Source: Serratia liquefaciens
GTDB taxonomy: Bacteria > Pseudomonadota > Gammaproteobacteria > Enterobacterales > Enterobacteriaceae
Direction of reading: 5' to 3'
DNA length: 64,000 bases
Assembly: GCA_012719855.1 (NCBI GenBank)
Contig: JAAXZN010000006.1
Span: forward strand, 1-64,000
Part shown: piece by piece, positions 16,953 through 27,084 of the stretch
How the letters are laid out: every line of letters starts with the position of its first letter
How positions within the stretch are numbered: the first letter of the stretch is position 1
Notes under the pieces: generated by a model
The model's input: only the letters and a program-made list of their open reading frames with translations
Databases searched by the model: none
Told to the model about the DNA's origin: nothing
Program-made: the position numbers and the translations under genes

Positions 16953-17963
16953 TTAAAGGCCGTGCAGTTTACCGTGTTCTTTCAGCCAGCGAGCGGTGCG
17001 GGAAATGCCTTCATCGAGCGAAACGATGGGCCGGTAATCCAACTCCTGCTGGGCACGGGTGGTGTCCAGCGTCAGATCAAAATTGAGCTTGGCGACCCCA
17101 TAGTGGGTCAGCACCGGCTCTTTCTCGCTTTTGCTGCCGAGTTTCTCCATGCCGCGCGCCATCATATCGAGCATGGGGTAGGGCACTGAGCGGATCCGGC
17201 ACTTCATTCCCAGTTCGTCAATTAACTGCTGCACCACGCTGCGCAACTGACGTGGCTGCTGGTTGGTGATGTTATAAGCACGGCCGGACGGGGTATTTTC
17301 TTTCTGGGTGGCCAGCCACATGGCATGCACCGCATTTTCCAGATAGGTCATGTCCACCAGTGCCGCGCCGCCGCGTGGCAGCAGCAGGTTGCCGTAGCGT
17401 TTGATCATCTGCAACAGGCGCGGCAGCATCACTTTGTCATGCGGCCCGAACAACCCCTGAGGACGCAGGATGGTGAAGTGGGTTTGCGGGTTGGACATCG
17501 CCAACTGCTGGATCACCTGTTCACCGGCGGCTTTGCTGCGCGCAAACTCGTTGGCATAGCGCGCGGGGCGGAAGTCTTCGGTAATGTTGCGATGGTGATG
17601 GTAATCGAAGTAGATCGCCGGCGAAGAGATATGGATAAACTGCGAAACGCCGTAGGCCGCTGCCCACTCGCCCAAGCGACGGGTAGCGCGCACGTTGGCC
17701 AGTTCGAAGGCTTCTTCGGTGCCCCACGGCGAGGTGAAGCTGGAACAGTGCCACAGCACGTCCACGTCGGCCAGCATGGCTTTGGCCTGCGATGAGATCA
17801 GGTTGGTGAGATCGGCATGAATGAATTCAGCGCCCATTTTTTCCAGCAGACTGCCCATGGCCTGGTTGCGGCCGGTGGCACGCACTTTAATGCCCTGGCG
17901 GCGGAGATATTCAACGGCGTTACGGCCTAACCCACTGGTTGCACCGGTGACCAATACCTTCAT
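16953..17963 (-). CDS. ybjS: NAD(P)-dependent epimerase/reductase family protein YbjS
   Basis: 336-residue extended short-chain dehydrogenase. The nucleotide-binding motif [12 protein letters not shown] is at residues 4-15. The active-site stretch [10 protein letters not shown], with downstream [11 protein letters not shown], supplies the expected S and K region. ATG 17963 yields the family start MKVLVTGAT, and the longer in-frame extension is unlikely. It is syntenic with E. coli ybjS and probably cotranscribed downstream of ybjT, although a small hairpin lies between them. The substrate is unknown. Confidence 0.9.
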   Translation of the reverse strand: MKVLVTGATSGLGRNAVEYLRRQGIKVRATGRNQAMGSLLEKMGAEFIHADLTNLISSQAKAMLADVDVLWHCSSFTSPWGTEEAFELANVRATRRLGEWAAAYGVSQFIHISSPAIYFDYHHHRNITEDFRPARYANEFARSKAAGEQVIQQLAMSNPQTHFTILRPQGLFGPHDKVMLPRLLQMIKRYGNLLLPRGGAALVDMTYLENAVHAMWLATQKENTPSGRAYNITNQQPRQLRSVVQQLIDELGMKCRIRSVPYPMLDMMARGMEKLGSKSEKEPVLTHYGVAKLNFDLTLDTTRAQQELDYRPIVSLDEGISRTARWLKEHGKLHGL

Positions 17964-18075
17964 AACGAACTCTATTCTCACCAAAAATCAGAATGCTGAC
18001 GGCCTTCAGCGGCGTTCCAGCAAATAAGATGCCATTCTTCCGTTATTTCGTGCGCTATGCAATCGGAAAGAACCT

Positions 18076-18100
18076 AACCGCCGCAGTAAACTGTGCGGTT
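18076..18100 (-). other. Small hairpin between ybjT and ybjS
   Basis: AACCGC (18076-18081) pairs with GCGGTT (18095-18100), and CAG/CTG extend the stem. It could attenuate ybjT-to-ybjS readthrough. No T-run is present. Confidence 0.35.
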
Positions 18101-18120
18101 GATCGACAAATAAACGATGT

Positions 18121-19560
18121 TCAGGACATATTACGCGGGTTCTCTTCGGCCAGCCTGGCGATACGGCGTGCCATACCGCGAAAAATGAACAGGTGAGCGG
18201 GCATCATGGCGAACCAATACAGCAGCCCGCTAAAACCGGCAGGGTGCCACCAGGCACGCACATCCAGGGTGCGGTGGTCGCCATGATCTTTGATGGTGAA
18301 CACCAGCCGGCCCAACCCCGGCGCTTTCATGCCGAACAGCAACGCCAACTGCCGCAGCGGTTTGATGGTGATGACCTTCCAGCCATCGACCAGGTCGCCA
18401 ATGGCCAACGTTTCACGCTGGGGGCGGCCATAAACCACGCGATTGCCGATCATGTCGTCCATGCGGGCACGGACTTTCCACAGGATATTGGCGTAAAAAT
18501 AGCCCTCTTTCCCGCCCAGTTGCTGCACCGTATGCCACAGTGCCTGGCTGGATGCCTGGGTTTCCAGCGAACAGCCCGCCTGTTTCGGGTAGAAGCCATA
18601 GCCTGGTCGCCAGCGGGCTCGTGCTTCAGGATCGTAGCCCCAGTCGGCGGAGTCGACCACTTCTTCCTCGCGCCGCAGGGTAGCCGTCACCGCCTGATCG
18701 AAGGTTTGCAGCGTCTGCGGAATCAGCGCCTGTAGCGGTTTACCGTCGGCGGGAAGATCGTGGTTCAACCCCTGGATCAACGCATTGGCGATCGAGGTGG
18801 GTACCGAGGTGATCATGCTGATGAACCATACCGAGATAAACCGGGTGGGCAAGGGGATGGGGATCAGCCAGCGTTTTTTGCCGCTGATGGCAATGAAGCG
18901 TTCAAACATGGTTTGATAACTGATGTACTCCGGGCCGGCGACGTCAAAAATGCGGTTTTCTTCCGCCGGGTGCGCCAGCAGATCGGCCAGATACACCAGC
19001 AGATTTTCCAACGCGACCGGCGAGGATTTGGAGCGCACCCAGCGTGGCGGGGTCAGCACCGGCAGGTTGTAGACCATATCGCGCATAATTTCGAAGGCCG
19101 CCGAGCCGGGGCCGACAATGATGCTGGCGCGCAACTCGGTGACCGGTACGCCGCTCTGGCGCAAGATCTCCCCGGTCAGCTTGCGTGCTACCAGGTGCGG
19201 TGAGCTCTCGCCTTCCGGTTGCAGCGCACCGAGAAAAATGACCTGTTTTACGCTGGCGTTACGTAGCGCATCGCGCAGGTTTTCCGCCGCCTGGCGTTCT
19301 TTTTCGATAAAGTCATCACCGTCGCCCATGCCGTGGATCAGATAATAAACGGCGTCGATCTCCCACAGCGCGGCGGTCAGGGTTTCCGGTTGGTAGACGT
19401 CCACGTACTGGCAGTTGACCTGCGGCCAATGCTGCTCCTGAAGCCATTCGAGGCGGCGCGCGGCGGCGGTAATGCTGTGTCCCTGTTCGATCAGGTGGGG
19501 GATCAGGTTCTGGCCAATATAGCCGCTGGCTCCAAGAACCAATACGCGTTGAGGTGTCAT
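18121..19560 (-). CDS. ybjT: YbjT family NAD(P)-binding protein with DUF2867
   Basis: 479-residue protein. The N-terminal Rossmann domain opens with [18 protein letters not shown] (residues 5-22), as in NmrA-like/atypical SDRs. The C-terminal DUF2867 domain (about 320-470) ends near the hydrophobic [20 protein letters not shown] membrane-like segment. ATG 19560 is chosen because it gives the E. coli-like [10 protein letters not shown] start. In E. coli the order poxB-ltaE-ybjT is an operon. Here a DUF1294 gene on the other strand sits between ltaE and ybjT, so that linkage is broken. Its biochemical role is unknown. Confidence 0.9.
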   Translation of the reverse strand: MTPQRVLVLGASGYIGQNLIPHLIEQGHSITAAARRLEWLQEQHWPQVNCQYVDVYQPETLTAALWEIDAVYYLIHGMGDGDDFIEKERQAAENLRDALRNASVKQVIFLGALQPEGESSPHLVARKLTGEILRQSGVPVTELRASIIVGPGSAAFEIMRDMVYNLPVLTPPRWVRSKSSPVALENLLVYLADLLAHPAEENRIFDVAGPEYISYQTMFERFIAISGKKRWLIPIPLPTRFISVWFISMITSVPTSIANALIQGLNHDLPADGKPLQALIPQTLQTFDQAVTATLRREEEVVDSADWGYDPEARARWRPGYGFYPKQAGCSLETQASSQALWHTVQQLGGKEGYFYANILWKVRARMDDMIGNRVVYGRPQRETLAIGDLVDGWKVITIKPLRQLALLFGMKAPGLGRLVFTIKDHGDHRTLDVRAWWHPAGFSGLLYWFAMMPAHLFIFRGMARRIARLAEENPRNMS

Positions 19561-19705
19561 TAGCGCTGCCTTATGCAGTGGAAGTCGATGACAGCATGCC
19601 AAACTCAGGGTTTAAATGCACTTTTTGTGTGGTTATGCGGGCGTTGCATCCACCGTCAGGCAGCGTCACACTACGCACCGTTTGTCCGTGCTAAGCCGAA
19701 AAAAC

Positions 19706-20053
19706 ATGAAACTCAATGCCGTTTGTTATGCCCTGTTAGGTCTGGCGCTGATCGCCAGTTTATTTTTCCTGCATCCGATTTGGATGTGGTGGCTGTTGGC
19801 TAACCTGCTGACGTTATTGGTGTACGGTGTCGATAAACTGGCCGCGCGCAAGGGATGGCGTCGGGTGCCTGAAAGCACGTTATTGGTGTTCGGGCTGGTG
19901 GGGGGCTGGATTGGGGCGATTGTCGCGCAGCAATTGTTCCGTCACAAAACCCAGAAACAGCCGTTCAAAAGTTGGTTTATCTTCAGCGTAGTGCTGAACG
20001 TCGCGGCGACGCTGGCGATCTGGTATTGGGTTTATGGCCGCTGGATCCTCTAA
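19706..20053 (+). CDS. DUF1294 family small membrane protein
   Basis: 115-residue integral membrane protein with hydrophobic segments at about 7-24, 28-42, 58-76 and 90-110. The conserved DUF1294 core is visible as YGVDKLAARKGWRRVPE, then GLVGGWIGAIVAQ and FRHKTQK. ATG 19706 is the start that gives the usual length. Earlier in-frame codons precede a region without family similarity. It is inserted between ybjT and ltaE on the opposite strand, a position where E. coli has no gene. Its function is unknown. Confidence 0.82.
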   Translation: MKLNAVCYALLGLALIASLFFLHPIWMWWLLANLLTLLVYGVDKLAARKGWRRVPESTLLVFGLVGGWIGAIVAQQLFRHKTQKQPFKSWFIFSVVLNVAATLAIWYWVYGRWIL

Positions 20054-20090
20054 AACACGGGGCGTGTCAGCGCCCCGTTGAGGCAATGCA

Positions 20091-21107
20091 TCAGGCATGC
20101 TGCTTGAGGAATTGTTGCCACAAATCGACGACACGCTGTAAATCCTGACGGCTGACGTCGAGGTGGGTCAGAATGCGCGTCAGCGGCCCGCTGCTGATCA
20201 GCACGCCGCGCTCCCGCATCCAGGGGCCCAGTTTAGCCGCCAATTCGGCGGATTGACGCAGGTATAACACGTTGGTTTGCGCGCCCGGTTCGGCGATCTC
20301 CACGCCAATGTTTTGCAGCTGCTGCTCCAGCCACCTGGCGTTATCGTGATCTTCTCGCAGCCGTTCGACATTATGCTCCAGCGCATAGAGTCCCGCTGCG
20401 GCCAGGATGCCGGCCTGGCGCAGGCCGCCGCCGGTCATTTTGCGCCAGCGTATCGCTTGCTGAATAAAGGCTTCGCTGCCGCACAGCAACGAGCCTACCG
20501 GAGCGCCCAGCCCTTTTGACAGGCAAATGGTGAAGGTGTCGCAATACTGGACGATCTCTTTCAGCGGCACATTCAGCGCGACGGCGGCGTTGAAGATGCG
20601 CGCCCCGTCGATATGCAGTGCCAGCTTGTGTTCACGGCTGAATTGCCAGGCCTGTTGCAGGTACGCCAGCGGTAACACGCGGCCGCTGATGGTGTTTTCC
20701 AGGCTCAGCAGTCGGGTTCTGGCAAAGTGAATATCATCGGGTTTAATGGCCGCCGCAACCTTGTCCAGCGGCAGGGTACCGTCCGGGTTGGCTTCAATCG
20801 GCTGCGGTTGGATGCTACCCAGTACCGCGGCACCGCCGGCTTCGTATTTATAGTTATGCGCCTGCTGGCCGACAATGTATTCGTCACCGCGCTGGCAGTG
20901 GCTCAGCAGCGCCACCAGGTTTGCCTGGGTGCCGCTTGGCAAGAACAGCGCCGCCTCTTTACCGGACAGGCGAACCGCTTCCGCCTCCAGTGCGTTGACC
21001 GTGGGGTCATCGCCGTAAACATCATCACCGACTTCGGCCTGGGCCATGGCTTCGCGCATAGCGGTGCCGGGGCGAGTGACGGTGTCGCTGCGTAGATCAA
21101 TAAGCAT
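20091..21107 (-). CDS. ltaE: Low-specificity L-threonine aldolase LtaE
   Basis: 338-residue PLP enzyme that cleaves L-threonine and L-allo-threonine to glycine and acetaldehyde. The PLP lysine is K198 in CLSKGLGAPVGS, and other family marks are DLRSDTVTRP at the N-terminus, AHNY (about 83-86) and HIDGARIFNAA (about 165-175). AAGGA upstream supports ATG 21107. It lies downstream of poxB on the same strand, with a 10-bp-stem hairpin in the 106-base gap. Confidence 0.95.
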   Translation of the reverse strand: MLIDLRSDTVTRPGTAMREAMAQAEVGDDVYGDDPTVNALEAEAVRLSGKEAALFLPSGTQANLVALLSHCQRGDEYIVGQQAHNYKYEAGGAAVLGSIQPQPIEANPDGTLPLDKVAAAIKPDDIHFARTRLLSLENTISGRVLPLAYLQQAWQFSREHKLALHIDGARIFNAAVALNVPLKEIVQYCDTFTICLSKGLGAPVGSLLCGSEAFIQQAIRWRKMTGGGLRQAGILAAAGLYALEHNVERLREDHDNARWLEQQLQNIGVEIAEPGAQTNVLYLRQSAELAAKLGPWMRERGVLISSGPLTRILTHLDVSRQDLQRVVDLWQQFLKQHA

Positions 21108-21181
21108 AAAAATCCTTAGCGCCAATGAGAGGAACGGTTTCTATCATAGCGGGATTATTGCGTGGCAAAAGCGGAAAGTGA

Positions 21182-21205
21182 CAGGCGCGGCGGTAGCCGC
21201 GCCTG
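21182..21205 (-). terminator. Hairpin between poxB and ltaE
   Basis: Perfect 10-bp stem CAGGCGCGGC, loop GGTA, GCCGCGCCTG, 8 bases past the poxB stop. There is no clear T-run after it, so partial termination or mRNA-end protection is more likely than full termination. Confidence 0.5.
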
Positions 21206-21213
21206 CAGAAGGG

Positions 21214-22935
21214 TTAACGCAACCAGTTGGTTTTCGCCAGTTCGACCACTTCATCGCCGCGGCCGTTGATGATCGCCCGCAGCATATACAGGCTAAAGCC
21301 TTTGGCCTGCTCGAATTTGATCTGCGGCGGCATCGCCAGTTCCTGCTTGGCGGTGACGACATCCAGCAACGCCGGGCCGGGGTGTGCCAGCATTTCCTGC
21401 AGTGCGCCGTCCAGATCCGAAGCTTTCTCCACGCGAATGCCCTTGATGCCGGCGGCGTTGGCTATTGCCGCAAAGTCAGGGTTGTGCAGGTCGGTACCGT
21501 CGGTCAGATAGCCCCCGGCCTTCATTTCCATGGCCACGAAGCCCAAAACGCTGTTGTTGAAGATCACAATCTTGACCGGCAGTTTTAGCTGGGCTAACGA
21601 CAGGAAGTCGCCCATCAGCATAGTGAAACCGCCGTCGCCGCACATGGCGATCACCTGTTTGTTCGGTTCGGTTGCCTGTGCGCCAATCGCCTGCGGCATG
21701 GCGTTGGCCATCGAACCGTGGTTGAACGAACCGAGCAGGCGGCGTTTGCCGTTCATCTTCAGATAGCGTGCAGCCCAAACCGTCGGCGTGCCGACGTCGC
21801 AGGTGAAGATGGCGTCGTCGCTGGCGTACTGACTGAGCTGCTGTGCCAGATACTGCGGGTGAATAGGCTGGTCGTCGTTGGCGGTGGCCAGGCCGTCCAG
21901 ATCCTTGCGCGCGTTGCGGTAGTGCTCCAGGGCCTTGTCGAGAAAGGCACTGTCGCTCTTGGGTTCCAACTGCGGCAGCAGGGCGGTGAGGGTGGTGTTG
22001 ATGTCGCCCACCAGCGCCATATTGACCGGGCAATGTGCCCCGATGCTGCCAGGGTTGATGTCGATCTGAATGATATTGGCATTGGTTGGATAAAACGCGC
22101 GGTACGGAAATTGGGTGCCGAGCAGCACCAGGGTATCGGCGTTCATCATCGCGTGGTAGCCGGAAGAGAAACCGATCAGGCCGGTCATGCCGACGCTATA
22201 GGGGTTGTCCCATTCGATATGCTCTTTACCGCGCAAAGCATGCACCACCGGTGCCTGCAACAGTTCGGCCAGCTTGACCACTTCATCATGAGAACCGGCG
22301 CAGCCGCTGCCGCACATCAGCGTAATATTTTTCGCCTTGTTCAGGGTTGCAGCCAGCTTGTTCAACTCGCTCATGGGCGGCTGCACCAGCGGTAGCGCAG
22401 GGGTGTGCCATACCATGCTGGCGTCTTCCGGCGCCATGCGCAAAGCCACGTCCCCCGGCAGCACAATCACCGACACGCCGCGATTGAGGATCGCTTTGCG
22501 CATGGCAATCTCCAGCACCCGCGGCAGCTGTTCCGGATTGGAAACCAGTTCGCAGTAGTGGCTGCATTCGCGGAACAGTTCTTGTGGGTGAGTTTCCTGG
22601 AAGTAGCCGCTGCCAATCTCGCTGGAGGGAATATGGGCGGCGATGGCCAGCACCGGCACGTGGTTGCGGTGGCAGTCGAACAGACCGTTGATCAGGTGCA
22701 GGTTGCCGGGCCCACAAGATCCGGCGCAGACCGCCAGTTGGCCGGTAAGCTGGGCTTCGGCACCGGCGGCAAAGGCGGCGACCTCTTCGTGGCGTGTGCC
22801 CAGCCATTTGATGGTGCCCATACGGTGCAGGCTGTCGCTGAGGCCGTTAAGCGAATCGCCGGTGACGCCCCAAATGCGTTTCACACCGGCCTGTTCCAGA
22901 GTTTTGGCGATCAGCGTGGCTACGGTTTGCTTCAT
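21214..22935 (-). CDS. poxB: Pyruvate dehydrogenase (quinone) / pyruvate oxidase PoxB
   Basis: 573-residue peripheral-membrane flavoenzyme converting pyruvate to acetate and CO2 and passing electrons to ubiquinone. It has three ThDP-family domains: the Pyr domain with catalytic Glu50 in GTRHEE, a central FAD domain, and a PP domain with the ThDP/Mg motif GDGGFTM...NN about 430-460. The C-terminal 20-odd residues form the lipid-binding tail. ATG 22935, with GGGGG upstream, matches the E. coli start (572 residues). A 127-bp ERIC ends 20 bases before the start codon, so its promoter or leader includes the repeat. In E. coli poxB is RpoS-dependent. Confidence 0.96.
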   Translation of the reverse strand: MKQTVATLIAKTLEQAGVKRIWGVTGDSLNGLSDSLHRMGTIKWLGTRHEEVAAFAAGAEAQLTGQLAVCAGSCGPGNLHLINGLFDCHRNHVPVLAIAAHIPSSEIGSGYFQETHPQELFRECSHYCELVSNPEQLPRVLEIAMRKAILNRGVSVIVLPGDVALRMAPEDASMVWHTPALPLVQPPMSELNKLAATLNKAKNITLMCGSGCAGSHDEVVKLAELLQAPVVHALRGKEHIEWDNPYSVGMTGLIGFSSGYHAMMNADTLVLLGTQFPYRAFYPTNANIIQIDINPGSIGAHCPVNMALVGDINTTLTALLPQLEPKSDSAFLDKALEHYRNARKDLDGLATANDDQPIHPQYLAQQLSQYASDDAIFTCDVGTPTVWAARYLKMNGKRRLLGSFNHGSMANAMPQAIGAQATEPNKQVIAMCGDGGFTMLMGDFLSLAQLKLPVKIVIFNNSVLGFVAMEMKAGGYLTDGTDLHNPDFAAIANAAGIKGIRVEKASDLDGALQEMLAHPGPALLDVVTAKQELAMPPQIKFEQAKGFSLYMLRAIINGRGDEVVELAKTNWLR

Positions 22936-22955
22936 AATTCCCCCAAGCGTTGTAA

Positions 22956-23082
22956 AGGCCCCTTCATCTTTCAAGCCACAGCGTTGTTGGCTGCACGTGT
23001 GCACCCCAGTCACTGACCTGAGTCAGCTCCTGGGGATACCCACGCTTGCCGCCTAGCTGTGACTTGAAATCTATTGGGTATG
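22956..23082 (-). repeat. ERIC element in the poxB upstream region
   Basis: 127 bp, the canonical ERIC length. On the minus strand it begins CATACCCAATAGATTTCAAG. It carries the core TATCCCCAGGAGCTGACTCA and GTCAGTGACTGGGGTGCACA, close to the sequences behind the standard ERIC primers, and ends in GGCTTGAAAGATGAAGGGG. It lies entirely between hcr and poxB and will be transcribed into the poxB leader if the promoter is upstream of it. Confidence 0.9.
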
Positions 23083-23157
23083 ATTTATCAGTCTTTCTCA
23101 AATAAACGCAGTAATACGCATGGAACCGGGAAAGTGTAGAAGGGGAAGGGAAAACCT

Positions 23158-23200
23158 GCTTGCCGATAAATGCCCCACCATTGGCGATGGGGCGGCAAGC
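23158..23200 (-). terminator. Nested hairpin after hcr
   Basis: Outer stem GCTTGCCG (23158-23165) with CGGCAAGC (23193-23200), and inner stem GCCCCA (23172-23177) with TGGGGC (23088-style core at 23188-23193). It lies directly past the hcr stop. It is terminator-like but without a clean T-run. Confidence 0.55.
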
Positions 23201-23201
23201 G

Positions 23202-24206
23202 TCAGGCGAGGGTGACGTCGCCCTGGAGCTGGCAACTGCAGGCCAGCACATAGCCTTGGGCGATTTCAGCCGGGGTGAGCGTCATGCTGCTGCTGGTGGT
23301 GTAGTCGCCTTCGAGAATGCGCGTTTTGCACGAGCCGCATACCCCGGCGCGACAGGCCGCGTTGACCGGCAACGCGTTCGCTTCCATGGCCGCCAGCAAT
23401 GTGCTGCCGACCGGAACGCGGAATTCACGCAGCGGTCGGGCGGTGCGCAGCGTTAATCCTTCGCCCTGGCCAATATCGGCTTCTGCTGGAGTATGGAACT
23501 GCTCTTTGTGGAAGTGGCTGGCCGGTACGCCAAGCTGCAGGCACAGTTGCTCCGCCTGCGCCATATAAGGTGCCGGGCCGCAGGTCATCACCCTGCGTTC
23601 GGCAATATCCGGCGCGGCCTGGTGCAGCACTTCGGCACTGATCCGCCCGCTGAGATACCCTGGCTGGATATCTCGCTCCGCCATCAGCGTCAGCCGCAGC
23701 TGCGCATGAGCGGCGCACAGTTCGCGCCATTGCTCGGCGAAAATCGTGTCGGCAGGGGTACGGACGTTAAAGATCACGGCGATATCACAGGCCGGGCGAT
23801 TGGCCACCAGCCAACGGCACATGGAGATGATTGGCGTGACGCCGCAGCCGGCGGCCAGCATCAGGTAGCTGTCGGCCGGGTGTTGTTCGCAGCTGAACTC
23901 GCCCTGAGCATCGGACAGCCACAGGGTGTTGCCAGGTTTAACCTCACGCGTCAGCCAGCGGGAGCCTATGCCGTCCGGCAGACAACGTACGCTGATGCTG
24001 AGAAAACGGCTCTGGCCGGGTGAAGAAGACAACGTATAGGCGCGCAGCGTCTCTTCGCTGTTGCGAATGCTGACCAGCGCAAACTGACCGGCCTGATAAG
24101 GGTAAAAAACGTCGCAGATCAGGTTTAACGTCCAGACGTCGGCGGTTTCCTGCCGGATCGAATGGACCTGCATACGGTTAGGGCAAAGTGGGCTGGGTTG
24201 GGTCAT
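23202..24206 (-). CDS. hcr: NADH oxidoreductase Hcr
   Basis: 334-residue FAD/[2Fe-2S] reductase that supplies electrons to Hcp. FAD/NAD-binding ferredoxin-reductase domains cover the first 230 residues (RAYTLSSSPG for FAD; AAGCGVTPIISM for NAD). A C-terminal plant-type ferredoxin domain follows with CRAGVCGSCKTR and a final CSCQ supplying the four cysteines. ATG 24206 with GAGGTG upstream fits the E. coli start (322 residues); the open frame upstream is discounted. It lies 52 bases downstream of hcp and forms the hcp-hcr operon. Confidence 0.95.
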   Translation of the reverse strand: MTQPSPLCPNRMQVHSIRQETADVWTLNLICDVFYPYQAGQFALVSIRNSEETLRAYTLSSSPGQSRFLSISVRCLPDGIGSRWLTREVKPGNTLWLSDAQGEFSCEQHPADSYLMLAAGCGVTPIISMCRWLVANRPACDIAVIFNVRTPADTIFAEQWRELCAAHAQLRLTLMAERDIQPGYLSGRISAEVLHQAAPDIAERRVMTCGPAPYMAQAEQLCLQLGVPASHFHKEQFHTPAEADIGQGEGLTLRTARPLREFRVPVGSTLLAAMEANALPVNAACRAGVCGSCKTRILEGDYTTSSSMTLTPAEIAQGYVLACSCQLQGDVTLA

Positions 24207-24258
24207 AGGGCACCTCAAAAGCAAAGAGGCCGGCATCTGCGGCCCCAAAAAAACGGGA

Positions 24259-25908
24259 TCAACCAAGCAGGGCGTGCAGGTCCTGCTCAACGGTAGTAAT
24301 CGGGCGCATGCCGAACTTGTCGTTGAGGATCGCCATCAGGTTATCGGTCAGGAAACCCGGTGCCGTCGGGCCGGTGACAATATTTTTCACCCCTAACGAC
24401 AGCAACGTCAGCAGGATGACGATCGCTTTCTGCTCAAACCACGACAGGACCAGGCTGAGCGGCAGTTCGTTGACGGTACAACCGAGCGTATCGGCGAGTT
24501 TGACCGCCAGCATGATGGCAGAATAGGCGTCGTTGCACTGGCCGACGTCCAGCAGGCGTGGCAAGCCTTCCAGGGTGCCGAAATCCAGCTTGTTGAAGCG
24601 GTATTTGCCGCAGGCCAACGTCATGATCAGGCAGTCTTGCGGGACGCTGCGGGCAAAATCGGTGAAATAGCTGCGTTCATCGCGGCTGCCGTCACAGCCA
24701 CCCACCAGGAAGACGTGACGCAGTTTCTTTTGCGCCACCAAATCGATCACCGTATCGGCGGCGTTGAGCAGCGTCTGACGGCCAAAGCCGACGGTGATCA
24801 TATGTTCGATTTCGGTATACGGGAATCCCTTCATGTCTTGTGCCTGGGCGATCACCTGGGTGAAGTCATCCCCTTCCAGGTGGTTGACGCCCGGCCAGCC
24901 GACGATGCTGCGCGTCCAGATGCGATCGCCGTAGTTGCCGACGTTAGGATCGATAATGCAATTGGAGGTCATCACGATAGGACCGGGGAATTTGGCAAAC
25001 TCGGTCTGCTGGTTCTGCCAGCCGCTGCCGTAGTTCCCCACCAGATGTTTGAATTTTTTCAGCTCCGGGTAGCCGTGTGCCGGCAACATTTCGCCGTGGG
25101 TGTAGACGTTCACGTCCTGCCCCTCGGTTTGCTCAAGCAGCATGCGCAGATCTTTCAGATCGTGACCGGAGATCAAAATGGCTTTACCTGCCACCGGGCG
25201 GACGTTAACCGCGCTTGGCAGCGGATCGCCATAGGTCTGTGTCTCGCCATGATCGAGAATGGCCATCACGTTGAAGTTCATTTTGCCGATGCCCATGGCG
25301 TTGTTCAGCAGGGTATCCACATCGCTCGGTTGGGTGCCGAGCCAAGCCATAAAGGCGTGGTAATCGGCGTAGATCTGGTCGTCATATTGACCCAATACGT
25401 GGGCGTGCTCCATATAGGCCGCCGCGCCTTTCAGGCCGTACAGGCAGAGCATGCGCAGGCCGTGCACGTCGTCGCCGACCTCGGCTTTATCGGTATTCAG
25501 AGCGAACTGAGCCGCCTGTTGCAGCAGTGTCGACATATCGTCACCGGCCAACTGCAACGTGGCTAATGGGTGATCTACGCGTACGCTGGCATCCAGCAGG
25601 CGACAGCGGGCGGCCAGTGATTCGCGCAGAGCAATGGTTTCGCGTGCATAACCGATGATGCGGTCAGAATCGAAGTTGACGTTGGTCAGGGTGGAGAAGA
25701 AGGCGCGTGGGGCAAAACTGTCGATATCATGATCGACGATCCCAAGAGCCCGTGCCTGCAGTGCCCAGGCTGACAGCCCTTGTAACGCCGCTACCAGCAG
25801 ATCCTGCAGGTCCGAAGTTTCCGCCGTTTTACCACACATGCCCTGGGCATAAGAGCAGCCGTTGCCTGCCGGGGTACGAATGGTTTGTTCACATTGCACA
25901 CAGAACAT
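24259..25908 (-). CDS. hcp: Hydroxylamine reductase / NO reductase (hybrid-cluster protein) Hcp
   Basis: 549-residue hybrid-cluster protein. The N-terminal cysteines C3, C6, C18 and C25 (CX2CX11CX6C) are the class II arrangement that binds [2Fe-2S] in enterobacteria. Downstream histidine, glutamate and cysteine ligands of the 4Fe-2S-2O cluster lie in regions such as [13 protein letters not shown] and LACGKYRFN. In E. coli, Hcp is a high-affinity NO reductase and S-nitrosylase with Hcr. A near-consensus NsrR operator lies 18-40 bases upstream, indicating derepression by nitric oxide. Confidence 0.97.
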   Translation of the reverse strand: MFCVQCEQTIRTPAGNGCSYAQGMCGKTAETSDLQDLLVAALQGLSAWALQARALGIVDHDIDSFAPRAFFSTLTNVNFDSDRIIGYARETIALRESLAARCRLLDASVRVDHPLATLQLAGDDMSTLLQQAAQFALNTDKAEVGDDVHGLRMLCLYGLKGAAAYMEHAHVLGQYDDQIYADYHAFMAWLGTQPSDVDTLLNNAMGIGKMNFNVMAILDHGETQTYGDPLPSAVNVRPVAGKAILISGHDLKDLRMLLEQTEGQDVNVYTHGEMLPAHGYPELKKFKHLVGNYGSGWQNQQTEFAKFPGPIVMTSNCIIDPNVGNYGDRIWTRSIVGWPGVNHLEGDDFTQVIAQAQDMKGFPYTEIEHMITVGFGRQTLLNAADTVIDLVAQKKLRHVFLVGGCDGSRDERSYFTDFARSVPQDCLIMTLACGKYRFNKLDFGTLEGLPRLLDVGQCNDAYSAIMLAVKLADTLGCTVNELPLSLVLSWFEQKAIVILLTLLSLGVKNIVTGPTAPGFLTDNLMAILNDKFGMRPITTVEQDLHALLG

Positions 25909-25925
25909 AATCGCTTCCTTTTTTA

Positions 25926-25948
25926 AAGTTGCATTTTAAATGCTTGTT
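25926..25948 (-). promoter_or_regulatory. NsrR operator upstream of hcp
   Basis: 11-1-11 palindrome: half-site AAGTTGCATTT, one T, then AAATGCTTGTT. It agrees closely with the NsrR consensus (AAGATGCATTT and its inverse). It starts 18 bases before the hcp start codon. hcp-hcr is a main NsrR target in E. coli. Confidence 0.85.
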
Positions 25949-26009
25949 TAAGAGCATAGATCGGCAACCGGGGCTTAAAAAGGCTTTTGTGGCGTAACCA
26001 AGGGGAAGT

Positions 26010-26023
26010 TTGATTTAGCGCAA
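26010..26023 (-). promoter_or_regulatory. Possible FNR site upstream of hcp
   Basis: TTGATTTAGCGCAA matches the FNR consensus TTGATnnnnATCAA at 8 of 10 positions, about 105 bases upstream of hcp. No strong -10 lies at the ideal distance, so the assignment rests on known FNR activation of hcp in E. coli. Confidence 0.35.
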
Positions 26024-26052
26024 TTTTGCTGTGCGGATGGGAATTATTACGC

Positions 26053-26077
26053 TTTCCGGGGGCGACGCCCCCGGAAA
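26053..26077 (-). terminator. Hairpin after lysO
   Basis: Perfect 11-bp stem TTTCCGGGGGC, loop GAC, GCCCCCGGAAA, ending 5 bases before the lysO stop. It is the likely lysO terminator. Confidence 0.75.
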
Positions 26078-26082
26078 AGAGG

Positions 26083-26979
26083 TCAGGAGAACAGGGCGAT
26101 CAGTACGGGTGCCAGCAGGCTTAGCAGGAAGCCATGCACAATTGCCGGCGGCACCATTTCCAACCCGCCGCTGCGCTGCAACACCGGCAAGGTAAAGTCC
26201 ATGGAGGTGGCACCGCACAGGCCCAGTGCAGTGGAACGGCTGCGTCGCACCAGGCTTGGGATCAGCATAATCGCCACCAGTTCGCGTGCCAGATCGTTAA
26301 AGAAGGCTGCGCTGCCCAACACCGGACCGTAGGCATCGGTGATCAGAATGCCGGAAAGGGAATACCAGCCAAAACCGGAGGCCATGGCCAGCCCGGCTTT
26401 GATCGGTAACCCCAGCAGTTGCGCTGCCAGCGCGCCGCCGGCCAGTGCACTGATCGTCACCACCACGGCCACCATCATGCCGCGTCGGTTAAGTACGATT
26501 TGGCGCAGGGTCATGCCGCTGTTGCGCAATTGGATGCCGACCAGCAGCAGCAGGAAAATCAAAGCGTACTCGCTGCCTTTATTGGCAAACTGCAGCCATT
26601 GCCACTGGGTCAGGCCGAGCAGGAAACCGCCGAGCACCACGCCACAGAGTTTGAGCGATTCCAGCGCCATATGCAGGCGCGAGGGCAGCTTTTCCTGTTT
26701 ATGGTTGTTACGCCACGGCATTTTATGTTCCAGCAGCGCCAGCATCAGCAGGCTGGCCGCGATAATGCACAGGAAGAACACCGAGGCATACTGGAAAATC
26801 AGCACCAGATTACTGCTCAGATCCTCCAGAAACGCCAGGCTGATACCCATGAAAAACAGGATCACGTAAACCATCCAGCTCAGCAGACGGTTAATGGTTT
26901 GCAGTAACGTTCTGCTGCGTAATGGAACCAGGTAACCGGCAATCAGCGGTAAGAGAATAATCAGCAGTCCTGAATACAT
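26083..26979 (-). CDS. lysO: L-lysine exporter LysO (YbjE)
   Basis: 298-residue integral inner-membrane protein of the DUF340 family with about eight hydrophobic segments. It is near-colinear with E. coli LysO, including ALESLKLCGVVLGG, the FGWYSLSGILITDAYGP motif (about 195-211) and GLCGATSMDFTLPV (about 248-261). In E. coli it exports lysine and thialysine and responds to ArgR/lysine. ATG 26979 gives the family start MYSGLLIILLPL. The open frame further upstream runs into the ybjD leader. It is divergent from ybjD. Confidence 0.93.
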   Translation of the reverse strand: MYSGLLIILLPLIAGYLVPLRSRTLLQTINRLLSWMVYVILFFMGISLAFLEDLSSNLVLIFQYASVFFLCIIAASLLMLALLEHKMPWRNNHKQEKLPSRLHMALESLKLCGVVLGGFLLGLTQWQWLQFANKGSEYALIFLLLLVGIQLRNSGMTLRQIVLNRRGMMVAVVVTISALAGGALAAQLLGLPIKAGLAMASGFGWYSLSGILITDAYGPVLGSAAFFNDLARELVAIMLIPSLVRRSRSTALGLCGATSMDFTLPVLQRSGGLEMVPPAIVHGFLLSLLAPVLIALFS

Positions 26980-27084
26980 GGTGAAGCTTACGTCCTTTGT
27001 TCGGCAGATGGCGCCAGGATGACCGGCGAGGCCCCACACGCTAACCAAAACGGCGACCGGAGTAAAGCGGCAGATTTGACCTCC

